A stretch of 64,000 nt of DNA, from assembly GCF_034929435.1 (NCBI RefSeq), contig NZ_JAYFUM010000006.1, positions 62,001 to 126,000 of the forward strand, read 5' to 3'. The notes under the pieces are model-generated. The model was not told the origin of the DNA. It ran no database searches and was given only the letters and a program-made list of their open reading frames with translations. Made by a program: the position numbers and the translations under genes. The DNA comes from Arcicella rigui. GTDB lineage: Bacteria; Bacteroidota; Bacteroidia; Cytophagales; Spirosomataceae. Shown one piece after another: positions 43,573 through 51,659 of this stretch. Position 1 is the stretch's first letter; the number at the start of each line of letters is the position of its first letter.

Positions 43573-44388
43573 GTGAGTATAAACAGTAAACTTTTAAGCA
43601 TAATCCAAGATAATGCTACTGAAAAAGAGTTCAATTGGATTTTAAGTAAAGCAACAGGCGAAAATAAAAATATCTTAATTGCCTTTGTTGCAGCACCAAG
43701 ATATGTTTCAAAAAAAACGATTGAGGTAGATTTAGGCGAAGAAAATATTTTGCATACTTGGTCACTTGATAGACTGGTGAGAGTTTTCTTAATCTTATCG
43801 TTTAAATCGGATTCAGAAGAAGCTTACTTCAAGAGTATCAACGCCCTTTTTGATACTGCCGAAATCAACGAAGCCGTAGCACTTTATTCAGCTTTGCCCT
43901 ATTTGTCTTTTTCTGAAAAATGGATATATAGAGCCACCGAAGCGGTTCGCTCGAACATCGGTTTAATTTTCGACTCTTTGACATTTAGAAATACTTTTCC
44001 AGCTACATATTTTACAGAAGCAGAATGGAATCAATTAGTATTAAAATGTATTTTTAATGATAAACCGATTCATTTAATTAATGGTTTAGCCGAAAGAGCT
44101 AACCAGAAATTAGCTGATACACTTTCAGATTTTGCTCATGAACGTTGGGCTGCTGGTCGCTCTGTACCTGCACAAGTTTGGCGATTAGTAACTCACTTTT
44201 TGAATGAAGAAATTTTGAAAGACATCGAAAAATTGTTACAAACAGATAATTCTGAAAATCAAATAGCTGCTATTTTAGTTTGTAAAGAGACCACTTATGA
44301 ACCAGCTAAAGCATTGTTAATCAAGTATGTTTCTATTATTAATGACTTGGGAGAAGACAATATTACTTGGAAAAAATTGGAAAAGTAG
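43573..44388 (+). CDS. eboA: EboA, first protein of the ebo cluster
   Basis: A 271-residue cytoplasmic all-helical protein of the EboA family, starting at GTG 43573 (no upstream in-frame ATG). The conserved core is easy to see: ALYSALPYLSF, RATEAVRSNIGLIFDSL, WNQLVLKCIFND, and the diagnostic SDFAHERWAAGRSVPAQVWR at about residues 190-209. No enzymatic motif is known; the family occurs only with the ebo genes. In Nostoc punctiforme the cluster is needed to move the scytonemin precursor to the periplasm. The gap to eboB is 160 bp and carries a GC-rich repeat, which is wide for this operon. Confidence 0.9.
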   Translation: MSINSKLLSIIQDNATEKEFNWILSKATGENKNILIAFVAAPRYVSKKTIEVDLGEENILHTWSLDRLVRVFLILSFKSDSEEAYFKSINALFDTAEINEAVALYSALPYLSFSEKWIYRATEAVRSNIGLIFDSLTFRNTFPATYFTEAEWNQLVLKCIFNDKPIHLINGLAERANQKLADTLSDFAHERWAAGRSVPAQVWRLVTHFLNEEILKDIEKLLQTDNSENQIAAILVCKETTYEPAKALLIKYVSIINDLGEDNITWKKLEK

Positions 44389-44461
44389 GAGAGAAGCTAC
44401 TCAATTCTCCGATAATAAAGGATATATAAATAAGTAATTTATTTGAAATTTAGGGTAATAA

Positions 44462-44528
44462 AACCTCACCGCAGCGGTGGCCGCCCCCAACCCCCTCTCC
44501 ATTTGGAGAGGGGGTTGGGGGTGAGGTT
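44462..44528. repeat. GC-rich REP-like palindrome between eboA and eboB
   Basis: A perfect 17-bp stem at 44484-44500 and 44505-44521 (CCCCCAACCCCCTCTCC with its complement) closes a 4-base loop. Outer arms AACCTCAC (44462-44469) and GTGAGGTT (44521-44528) continue it. The left arm is interrupted by about 14 bases that make a small palindrome of their own (CACCGC-A-GCGGTG, 44467-44479). The composition is starkly unlike the host DNA. Elements with these CCCCAACCCCCTCTCC arms are dispersed repeats in several phyla. Confidence 0.88.
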
Positions 44529-44548
44529 ACCCATTAGCCACTAAAAAA

Positions 44549-45568
44549 ATGTGTCAAAAACATAATGAAATAGCCCAAAATCCTTCTCACTTTGAAGGAA
44601 CAGCCGAAGAATTGGCAACGGCAACGAATGTGCAAGTAAATTTTATGGATTATATCAAAGACATGAAATTTTTTGACCCGCACATTCACATGACTTCACG
44701 CACTACCGACGACTACCAAGCCTTAGCAGATGCTGGCGTTGTGGCAATTATTGAACCTGCATTTTGGCTTGGTCAACCACGTACTGGGCTTTCGACTTTC
44801 AAAGATTATTACAGTAGTTTGATTGGCTGGGAGCGTTTTCGTTCTTCTCAGTTTGGTATTAAACATTACTGCACTATTGGTTTGAACTCTCGTGAAGCCA
44901 ATAACGAAGCTCTTGCCGAAGAAGTAATGGAAATTTTACCATTATATTTATACAAAGAAGGTGTAGTAGGTGTTGGTGAAATCGGTTTTGACGACCAAAC
45001 TGCTGCCGAAGAAAAGTATTATCGTTTACAATTAGAGTTAGCCAAAGAAGCAGGTTTACCAGTACAAGTACACACTCCGCACCGTGACAAGAAAAAAGGA
45101 ACAGAAAGAAGTATGGCAATAGCCCTTGAACATGGTATCGACCCACAAATGGTTATCATCGACCATAACAATGAGGAAACTGTAAAAAGTGTTTTAGATC
45201 AAGGTTTTTATGCGGCTTTTACCATTTATCCATTTACCAAAATGGGTAATGAACGCATGGTAGAAGTAGTAAAACAATACGGTTCTGAAAGAATTATGAT
45301 TAATTCAGCTGCCGATTGGGGTATCAGTGACCCATTAGCAATACCCAAAACAGCCGCTTTGATGAAAATTAAAGGAATTTCAGATCATGATATTCGTTTA
45401 GTTACTTATCAAAATGCGATTGATGCTTTTGCACAAAGCGGACAAATCAATGTGGAAGATTTTGAAAACCCACAAGAAATTGACCAAACTTTAAAATATA
45501 ATGGCAACACGATTTTGAGAGGTGGACAACAGCCAAGAATTGATAAAAATGCCTTAATCATTCGTTAA
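44549..45568 (+). CDS. eboB: EboB, TatD-like metal-dependent hydrolase
   Basis: A 339-residue amidohydrolase-fold protein. Metal ligands are visible in order: the HxH of FFDPHIHMTS, the glutamate of GVGEIGFDD, the histidine of PVQVHTPHRD, that of VIIDHNNEE, and the aspartate of INSAADWGIS. The catalytic core starts near residue 33 (MDYIKDMKFFDPH), so an ATG at 44645 is an alternative start. TatD relatives are nucleases or phosphoesterases; in the ebo cluster the substrate is unknown. eboC starts 3 bases after its stop. Confidence 0.92.
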   Translation: MCQKHNEIAQNPSHFEGTAEELATATNVQVNFMDYIKDMKFFDPHIHMTSRTTDDYQALADAGVVAIIEPAFWLGQPRTGLSTFKDYYSSLIGWERFRSSQFGIKHYCTIGLNSREANNEALAEEVMEILPLYLYKEGVVGVGEIGFDDQTAAEEKYYRLQLELAKEAGLPVQVHTPHRDKKKGTERSMAIALEHGIDPQMVIIDHNNEETVKSVLDQGFYAAFTIYPFTKMGNERMVEVVKQYGSERIMINSAADWGISDPLAIPKTAALMKIKGISDHDIRLVTYQNAIDAFAQSGQINVEDFENPQEIDQTLKYNGNTILRGGQQPRIDKNALIIR

Positions 45569-45571
45569 ATT

Positions 45572-46453
45572 TTGAATATAAAAGCATACTTCCAACTGCT
45601 AAGACCTGCCAATATTGTAACATCCGTAGCGGATATTTTCGCAGGAATTTCTATCGCAGGCTTTACTTTTTCAACAGACATCGACAGTATCAAAACAGTC
45701 ATTTTACTTTCCATCGCCACTAAAGGTTTATACGGCGGTGGAATTGTATTTAATGATGTTTTTGATGCCGAATTAGATGCCATCGAACGACCCGAACGAC
45801 CAATTCCAAGCGGAAAAGTGAGTAAAACAAATGCTACCTTATGGGGTAGCTTTTGGCTTTTAATGGGTATTGTAGCCGCATTTTTCAACAGTACTCAAAG
45901 CGGAATTATTGCCATTGTGGTGGCTATTTTAGCTTTAGTTTATAATCGTTTCGGAAAGCATCATAATATTTTAGGCCCAATTAATATGGGACTTTGTAGA
46001 GGTGGAAATCTCATTTTGGGAATGTCAGCCGTGGCAACTGCACCAGCTTCTTTGTGGTGGTTGGGCATTATTCCAGTAATTTACATTGCTGCTATTACGA
46101 TGGTTAGCCGTGGAGAAGTACATGGAGGTAGTCAAAAAACTTTATATTTTGCAGGATTTTTATACGCTTTTGTCAGTATTTCTCAGCTACTTTTTGCTTA
46201 TCAGTTAGGATACTTTTTATTCGCAATTGGCTTTGTGATATTGCATATTTATTTGATTTTCAAACCATTAATTACAGCCATTACAAATCCAATTGGGCCA
46301 AATATTGGCAAAGCGGTAAAGGCGGGAGTACTCTCACTTATCGTGATGGACGCTGCTTGGGTAAGTGTTTCAGGAAACTGGATACTGGCTTTATGTGTTT
46401 TAGCTTTATTACCACTTTCAATGAAGTTGGCGAAGATTTTCGCTGTTACTTAA
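45572..46453 (+). CDS. eboC: EboC, UbiA-like membrane prenyltransferase
   Basis: A 293-residue protein with eight or nine membrane helices. It starts at TTG 45572, 3 bases after the eboB stop; the family's opening LLRPANIVTSVADIFAG lies at residues 9-25, so no later ATG will do. The first aspartate-rich motif NDVFDAELDAIERPERP (about 70-86) is intact. The usual second DxxxD motif is replaced by NRFGKHHNILGPINMG, as in ebo-type members. This suggests it joins a prenyl chain to, or otherwise modifies, the pathway product at the inner membrane. Confidence 0.92.
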   Translation: MNIKAYFQLLRPANIVTSVADIFAGISIAGFTFSTDIDSIKTVILLSIATKGLYGGGIVFNDVFDAELDAIERPERPIPSGKVSKTNATLWGSFWLLMGIVAAFFNSTQSGIIAIVVAILALVYNRFGKHHNILGPINMGLCRGGNLILGMSAVATAPASLWWLGIIPVIYIAAITMVSRGEVHGGSQKTLYFAGFLYAFVSISQLLFAYQLGYFLFAIGFVILHIYLIFKPLITAITNPIGPNIGKAVKAGVLSLIVMDAAWVSVSGNWILALCVLALLPLSMKLAKIFAVT

Positions 46454-46485
46454 TTTTAATAAATTCGATTTTACTCTTACAATAA

Positions 46486-47643
46486 ATGTCTCAGATTCAG
46501 CAAAGCTTTCAGGTTCAGTTTTCGTATAATATTTTATTTACCGAAAATCTTTTCGCTCCTGAAAATACTACATTCATTACTTTCTTAAACAATTTTGGCA
46601 ACCATTATGGGGCAAACCAATTTCGTAAGAAAATCTTATTTGTCATCGACGAAGGCGTTGCCGAACATCACCAATATCTACAAGAAGCTATCAAAAATTA
46701 CTTCGCCAATCAGGAAGAAATTGAATTAGTAGCTGATATTTTAGTTTTACCGGGTGGCGAACAAGTAAAAAATGATGGACAATATTTAGAAAAAACACTT
46801 CAAGCCATTGATACTTATGGTATCGACCGCCACTCTTTTGTGGCAGCGATTGGTGGTGGAGCATTTTTAGACATGACGGGCTACGCTTCTGCCATTGCAC
46901 ATCGTGGCGTAAAACATATTCGTATTCCTACGACAGTACTTTCACAAAATGACTCTGGCGTTGGTGTAAAAAATGGCGTAAATTACTTCGGGAAAAAGAA
47001 TTTCCTTGGCACTTTTGCCCCGCCAGTTGCGGTTTTTAACGACAGTACTTTCTTGAAGACTTTGAGCGACAGAGATTGGCGTTCGGGTATTGCTGAAGCG
47101 GTTAAAGTAGCCTTAATCAAAGACTTAGCTTTCTTTGAATGGCTTGAAAACAAATCAGTTTTGCTGGCACATCGTGACGAAGAGTCGATGAACGAGCAAA
47201 TTTTCCGTTGTGCAGAATTACACGTTCAACATATTTCAAGTGGCGACCCTTTTGAAAGTGGTTCTGCTCGTCCTTTAGATTTTGGTCACTGGGCGGCCCA
47301 TAAATTAGAATATCTTACCAATTTTGAAATTCGTCATGGCGAAGCCGTTGCCATCGGTATCGCTTTAGATTGTGCTTATTCCTTCTTAAAAGGAATGATT
47401 TCGGAAGATGCTTTAGATAGAATTTTATTAGTTTTAGAAAATCTGGGCTTCGATTTGTATCATCCAGCTTTAGCCGAAAACGACAAAATCAATCTTTGGA
47501 AAGGCTTGAACGAATTCCGTGAACACTTAGGCGGTCGCTTGACCATTACTTTATTAGAAGGACTTGGTAAAGGCATTGAAGTACACGAAATTGATTTTGA
47601 ATTGGTAAAACAAGCCGTAGATTATCTCGAAAAACGCTCATAA
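46486..47643 (+). CDS. eboD: EboD, dehydroquinate-synthase-like sugar-phosphate cyclase
   Basis: A 385-residue NAD- and metal-dependent cyclase. Visible motifs are LPGGEQVKND, the glycine loop GGGAFLDMTGYAS, RIPTTVLSQNDSGVGVKNG, NFLGTFAPP, the zinc glutamate region IAEAVKVALIKD, and the two zinc-histidine sites FGHWAAHKLE and RHGEAVAIGIA. It is a cytoplasmic enzyme expected to cyclise a heptulose phosphate or similar sugar phosphate to a cyclitol-type ring. It is not the housekeeping AroB, from which it differs by the NDSGVGVKNG substrate-loop. eboE starts 3 bases after its stop. Confidence 0.92.
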   Translation: MSQIQQSFQVQFSYNILFTENLFAPENTTFITFLNNFGNHYGANQFRKKILFVIDEGVAEHHQYLQEAIKNYFANQEEIELVADILVLPGGEQVKNDGQYLEKTLQAIDTYGIDRHSFVAAIGGGAFLDMTGYASAIAHRGVKHIRIPTTVLSQNDSGVGVKNGVNYFGKKNFLGTFAPPVAVFNDSTFLKTLSDRDWRSGIAEAVKVALIKDLAFFEWLENKSVLLAHRDEESMNEQIFRCAELHVQHISSGDPFESGSARPLDFGHWAAHKLEYLTNFEIRHGEAVAIGIALDCAYSFLKGMISEDALDRILLVLENLGFDLYHPALAENDKINLWKGLNEFREHLGGRLTITLLEGLGKGIEVHEIDFELVKQAVDYLEKRS

Positions 47644-47646
47644 ATT

Positions 47647-48858
47647 ATGAAAACCCCATTCGGACTTTTAACATATTGTAGTAATATTCATCCTGGAGAA
47701 GATTGGAAACATCATTTTTCAGTACTTCAAAGTAGCATTCCTGAAATTAAAAATTCAGTTAGCAAAGACGTTCCGATGGGAATTGGTTTGCGTTTGGCGA
47801 ATCAAGCAAGTATAGATTTGTCGGAAACCGCTAATTTTGAAGTCTTTCAAAATTGGTTGTCAGCAAACGATTGTTACGTTTTTACGATGAATGGTTTTCC
47901 TTATGGCGGTTTTCATGATGTAATCGTAAAAGACCAAGTACACGCACCCGACTGGACGACCGACGATAGAGTACAATATACTATCCGAATGTTTAAGCTT
48001 TTGGCGAAATTATTACCAGCCGATATGCAAGAAGGAGGCATTTCTACTTCGCCGCTCTCGTACCGTTTTTGGTGGAAAGCCGAAAGTGAAAATCCTTTAG
48101 AAACACTTCATCATGCCACTACTTTAGCGACACAAAATATGCTTTTAGTGCTTGACGAACTAATCACCATCAAAGAAGCAACGGGTAAAGTTTTACATTT
48201 GGACATCGAACCAGAACCTGATGGAATTTTAGAAAATTCTACGGAATTTATCACTTGGTACGAAGATTATTTAAGACCAATTGCTATTGAATACTTTGCT
48301 AAAAAAGGCATTTCAACCGACGAAACATTGGCGATTTTGCATACACATATTCAATTATGTTATGATGTTTGTCACTTTGCAGTAAGCTATGAAAAACCAG
48401 AAATTGTGGTAGAGAAATTAGCAAAAGCTAATATTGCAGTCGGCAAAATTCAGATTAGTTCTGCTATAAAAGTTGACTTTACAAATGATGCTGAGACAAA
48501 ATTAAAAGCCATCGCTCAATACGATGAAGCCAGTTATTTGCACCAAGTAATTGCCAGAAAAGCAGATGGAACTTTTGAAAAATATCAAGATTTAAACCTT
48601 GCCATTGAAGACTATCAAGTAGGCAAACATGAAGAATGGCGAGTGCATTTTCACGTTCCTTTGTTTATAGAACAATACGGCGAACTTTCATCAACACAAT
48701 CTGATATTGTAGATACGATTGCGATTCATAAACAAAAGCCATTTACGAATCATTTAGAAATTGAAACTTATACTTGGGGTGTTTTACCGCCAGAAGTACA
48801 AGTACCACTAAATGAATCAATTGCCCGTGAAGTTACTTGGGTGAAAAAATTGCTTTAG
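47647..48858 (+). CDS. eboE: EboE, xylose-isomerase-like TIM-barrel protein
   Basis: A 403-residue cytoplasmic TIM-barrel protein known as metabolite traffic protein EboE. Features are FGLLTYCSNIHPGEDWKHHF at the N-terminus, TMNGFPYGGFHD, HLDIEPEPDGILENS with likely metal-binding acidic residues, QLCYDVCHFAVSYE and the C-terminal YTWGVLPPEVQVPL. It belongs to the sugar-phosphate isomerase/epimerase superfamily but is longer than usual. It probably works on the same sugar-derived intermediate as EboD. A 196-bp gap with a large palindrome separates it from eboF. Confidence 0.92.
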   Translation: MKTPFGLLTYCSNIHPGEDWKHHFSVLQSSIPEIKNSVSKDVPMGIGLRLANQASIDLSETANFEVFQNWLSANDCYVFTMNGFPYGGFHDVIVKDQVHAPDWTTDDRVQYTIRMFKLLAKLLPADMQEGGISTSPLSYRFWWKAESENPLETLHHATTLATQNMLLVLDELITIKEATGKVLHLDIEPEPDGILENSTEFITWYEDYLRPIAIEYFAKKGISTDETLAILHTHIQLCYDVCHFAVSYEKPEIVVEKLAKANIAVGKIQISSAIKVDFTNDAETKLKAIAQYDEASYLHQVIARKADGTFEKYQDLNLAIEDYQVGKHEEWRVHFHVPLFIEQYGELSSTQSDIVDTIAIHKQKPFTNHLEIETYTWGVLPPEVQVPLNESIAREVTWVKKLL

Positions 48859-48861
48859 TGT

Positions 48862-49002
48862 TTAGCTATGAGCCTTGAGCAATTAGCTTTGAGTTTTTAT
48901 TGTTTATGATGAATAATTACTGATGGCATGACTTCAAGTCATGCCATCAGTAAACACAATAAATAAAACTCACAGCTCATTATTCGAAGCTCTCAGCTAT
49001 AA
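48862..49002. repeat. Word-type inverted repeat in the eboE-eboF gap
   Basis: AGCTTTGAGTTTT (48885-48897) opposes AAAACTCACAGCT (48965-48977) with one mismatch, and the surrounding words (TTTAGCTATGAGCC on the left, AGCTCTCAGCTATAAA on the right) extend the complementarity loosely to about 48862-49002. This bracket encloses the perfect palindrome at 48917-48953. Further AGCT words run up to the eboF start at 49055. Confidence 0.75.
48917..48953. repeat. 37-bp perfect palindrome in the eboE-eboF gap
   Basis: Arms TTACTGATGGCATGACTT (48917-48934) and AAGTCATGCCATCAGTAA (48936-48953) are exact complements around one C at 48935. No U run follows, so it is not an ordinary terminator. In RNA it would make a 16-bp stem with a TTCAA loop. 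Confidence 0.9.
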
Positions 49003-49054
49003 AACTTATTTAAAACAAAAAGCTCACGGCTCAGAGCTTAAAGCTAACAGCTAT

Positions 49055-50437
49055 ATGAAAAAAACAGTAGTGATAGATGTCGTTGGTTTAAGCACAAGCG
49101 TCATCGGAGAATATACTCCATTCATCAAAAAATACCTTTCAGAACATCAACTTACCCATATCAAACCCGTTTTCCCTGCTGTTACCACTACTTCACAAAG
49201 TTGTTATGTAACAGGGAAATTCCCTGATATTCACGGAATTGTAGGAAATGGCTGGTATGACCGTGAAGATAACGAACATAAATTTTGGAAGCAGTCGAAC
49301 AAGATTGTAAAAGCAGAAAAAATTTGGGAAGCAGCCAAACGTAAAAATCCCAATTTCACCTGTTCCAAAATGTTTTGGTGGTATAATATGTACTCATCGG
49401 CAGATTATACCGTTACTCCGAGACCGCAATATCACGCTGATGGCGTAAAAGCTCCCGACTGCTATTCGCAACCAGCAGATTTACGAGATAAACTTCAAGC
49501 AGATTTAGGGACATTTCCATTATTTAGTTTTTGGGGACCCAATGCCAATATCAAATCTTCAAAATGGATTGCAGATGCTTCTGTTTGGGTAGATAAGGCT
49601 CATGACCCAACGCTTACTTTGATTTATTTGCCTCATTTAGATTACTGTTTACAAAAATTTGGGGTCGATTTTTCTAAAATTCATAAAGAATTAGGCGAAG
49701 TAGATAAATTGGTTGAGGATTTGGTGAATCATTATAAGGCACAAGATGCCAACATCATTATTTTATCAGAGTATGGCATTAATACGGTGAGTAATCCTGT
49801 TCATATCAATAGAATTTTACGTGAAAATGGATTGATTGCTGTCCGAGTTGAACGTGATTATGAATTATTAGATGCAGGAATTTCAAAAGCTTTTGCCATT
49901 GCTGACCATCAAATTGCCCATATTTATATCAATGACCCAAGCGAAAAAGCAAGAGTAAAGAGTATTTTAGAAAATACCAAAGGCATAGCTTTAGTCTTGG
50001 ATGAAGAGGGTAAAAAAGAACATCATCTCAACCACGAACGTTCTGGAGATTTAGTAGTTATGGCGGATGCAGATAGCTGGTTTACTTATTATTATTGGTT
50101 AGACGATGCCAAAGCTCCCGATTATGCTCGCTTAGTGGACATCCACAGAAAACCTGGTTACGATCCAGTTGAGATGTTTATGAATCCAGCCAATCCATTT
50201 ATCAAGTTGCGAGCTGCCTATAAATTAGCTCGTAAATTATTAGGATTCAGGTATTTAATGGACGTAATTCCTTTAGATGCCACTTTAGTAAAAGGCTCTC
50301 ATGGAGGTATCAACATCAGTAAAGAATACTACCCAATACTAATTTCAGACCAGAAAATTGGTGACGGAGAAATTATCGCTACGGATGTTTATGATGTGAT
50401 TTGGAAGGCTTTGTTTGGAGGAGAAGTAACAGAATAA
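49055..50437 (+). CDS. eboF: EboF, alkaline-phosphatase-superfamily protein
   Basis: A 460-residue protein of the nucleotide pyrophosphatase/phosphodiesterase type. The ATG at 49055 (MKKTVVIDVVGLSTSVIG) is chosen; the open frame extends to 48941, but that part is the intergenic repeat. The metal aspartate lies in VVIDVVGLS and the nucleophile threonine in FPAVTTTSQSCYVTG. Further ligand regions are LIYLPHLDYCLQKFG, IILSEYGIN and GDLVVMADADSW, and a histidine in VKGSHGGI. No signal peptide is evident. It would remove or transfer a phosphate group on the ebo pathway intermediate. It is the last gene of the cluster. Confidence 0.9.
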   Translation: MKKTVVIDVVGLSTSVIGEYTPFIKKYLSEHQLTHIKPVFPAVTTTSQSCYVTGKFPDIHGIVGNGWYDREDNEHKFWKQSNKIVKAEKIWEAAKRKNPNFTCSKMFWWYNMYSSADYTVTPRPQYHADGVKAPDCYSQPADLRDKLQADLGTFPLFSFWGPNANIKSSKWIADASVWVDKAHDPTLTLIYLPHLDYCLQKFGVDFSKIHKELGEVDKLVEDLVNHYKAQDANIIILSEYGINTVSNPVHINRILRENGLIAVRVERDYELLDAGISKAFAIADHQIAHIYINDPSEKARVKSILENTKGIALVLDEEGKKEHHLNHERSGDLVVMADADSWFTYYYWLDDAKAPDYARLVDIHRKPGYDPVEMFMNPANPFIKLRAAYKLARKLLGFRYLMDVIPLDATLVKGSHGGINISKEYYPILISDQKIGDGEIIATDVYDVIWKALFGGEVTE

Positions 50438-50516
50438 TATTTTCAATCATTTATTTGTTTAACTGTTCCATAACTTTTATTTTGCTAAAGCAAGAAAAAT
50501 TTAGCTCTAAAACATC

Positions 50517-51500
50517 ATGGAATTAATAAACACTACACTCATTAGCCAAATCAAGGCTGTAATTTTTGCTTCTCAAGAGCGAGCCATTCGTGCAGTTGAC
50601 CACGAACGTACAATGATGTATTGGCACATTGGCAAATATATTTTTGAAGAAGAACAACAAGGAAAAGACCGTGCAGAGTACGGCAAATATCTTCTTAAAT
50701 ACCTTTCTCAGCAATTAGAACCTGAATTTGGTTCTGGCTACGGCATCAGACAGTTAGAACGTTGTAGAAAATTTTATAGACAATTTCCAATTGCGTCCGC
50801 ACTGCGGACGCAATTGAACTGGACGCAATATAAGCTTCTCATTTCAATTGAAGACTCCGACAAAAGAGAGTTTTATATCGCTGAAAGTATCAAAAATCAT
50901 TGGACTTCTCGCCAAATGGAAAGACAAATTAATAGTCTTTTATATGAAAGATTATTGATGAGTAACGATAAAGAAAGCGTTTTGGCAGTTGCCCGTGGTG
51001 AAAAACAAGTATCCGAAGTAAAAGAGATTGTAAAAGACCCGATGTTTCTGGAGTTTTTAGGCTTGAAACGTGAAAGTAGCTATTACGAAAAGGATTTAGA
51101 ACAAGCCATTATCACACATTTACAGGATTTTTTATTAGAGATGGGTAATGGTTTTTCATTCGTAGCACGTCAGAAAAGAATTTTACTGGAAGACGATGAG
51201 TTTTTTGTGGATTTAGTTTTTTATAATCGCCTATTACAATGTTTTGTGATTATCGAAATCAAAACACATAAATTAACCCACCAAGACGTAGGTCAATTAC
51301 AGATGTATGTCAATTATTATGACAGAATAGAAAAACTTCCTCATGAAAATCCTACCATTGGTATTTTGTTGTGTACAGATAAAAATGATACAGTAGTAAA
51401 ATTTAGTTTGCCCGAAAACGAAAAGCAAATCGTAGCAAGTAAATACGAATTAGTATTGCCGACTGAAAAACAATTAGTTGAAGCGATTTCTAAGATGTGA
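50517..51500 (+). CDS. YhcG-type PDDEXK nuclease (DUF1016)
   Basis: A 327-residue protein with an N-terminal DUF1016 helical domain (about 10-150, with RTMMYWHIGKYIFEEEQQGK, FGSGYGIRQLERCRKFY and LNWTQYKLLISI) and a C-terminal PDDEXK nuclease-fold domain. The likely catalytic residues are the aspartate of EFFVDLVFYN and the E-x-K of FVIIEIKTHKL. Family members are accessory or stand-alone nucleases often found with restriction and other defence genes. A perfect palindrome at 50788-50816 lies inside the coding sequence. The 79-bp gap after eboF suggests an independent gene. Confidence 0.9.
   Translation: MELINTTLISQIKAVIFASQERAIRAVDHERTMMYWHIGKYIFEEEQQGKDRAEYGKYLLKYLSQQLEPEFGSGYGIRQLERCRKFYRQFPIASALRTQLNWTQYKLLISIEDSDKREFYIAESIKNHWTSRQMERQINSLLYERLLMSNDKESVLAVARGEKQVSEVKEIVKDPMFLEFLGLKRESSYYEKDLEQAIITHLQDFLLEMGNGFSFVARQKRILLEDDEFFVDLVFYNRLLQCFVIIEIKTHKLTHQDVGQLQMYVNYYDRIEKLPHENPTIGILLCTDKNDTVVKFSLPENEKQIVASKYELVLPTEKQLVEAISKM
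50788..50816. repeat. 29-bp perfect palindrome inside the YhcG-type gene
   Basis: CAATTGCGTCCGCA (50788-50801) and TGCGGACGCAATTG (50803-50816) around one C. It encodes IASALRTQL, between the two halves of the DUF1016 domain. It is much richer in G and C than the rest of the gene. Confidence 0.88.
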
Positions 51501-51548
51501 TAAAGTCCATCATTTAATAATATTTCTGCTGTTACTTATGAGAAATCG

Positions 51549-51611
51549 ACATTAAGCCAAATTGAACCTTCAATTTGGCTTAATGTAATAAAATTGTTAG
51601 ATAGAGCCAAA
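51549..51611. repeat. Flanking palindromic repeat, left copy
   Basis: An 18-bp perfect inverted repeat, ACATTAAGCCAAATTGAA (51549-51566) with TTCAATTTGGCTTAATGT (51569-51586), loop CC, followed by TTAGATAGAGCCAAA at 51597-51611. The same unit recurs in the same orientation at 55827-55891. It lies between the convergent YhcG and lipoprotein genes, so it may also act as a terminator. Confidence 0.88.
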
Positions 51612-51659
51612 ATAAAGGTTAGAGTTTGTACATAGTTATTTTAAATACTTAAAACTGTC

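Noticed and set aside
46486..47643. Housekeeping 3-dehydroquinate synthase (AroB) of the shikimate pathway
   Set aside because: Its ebo neighbours and the altered substrate-loop sequence point to EboD; no other shikimate genes are nearby.
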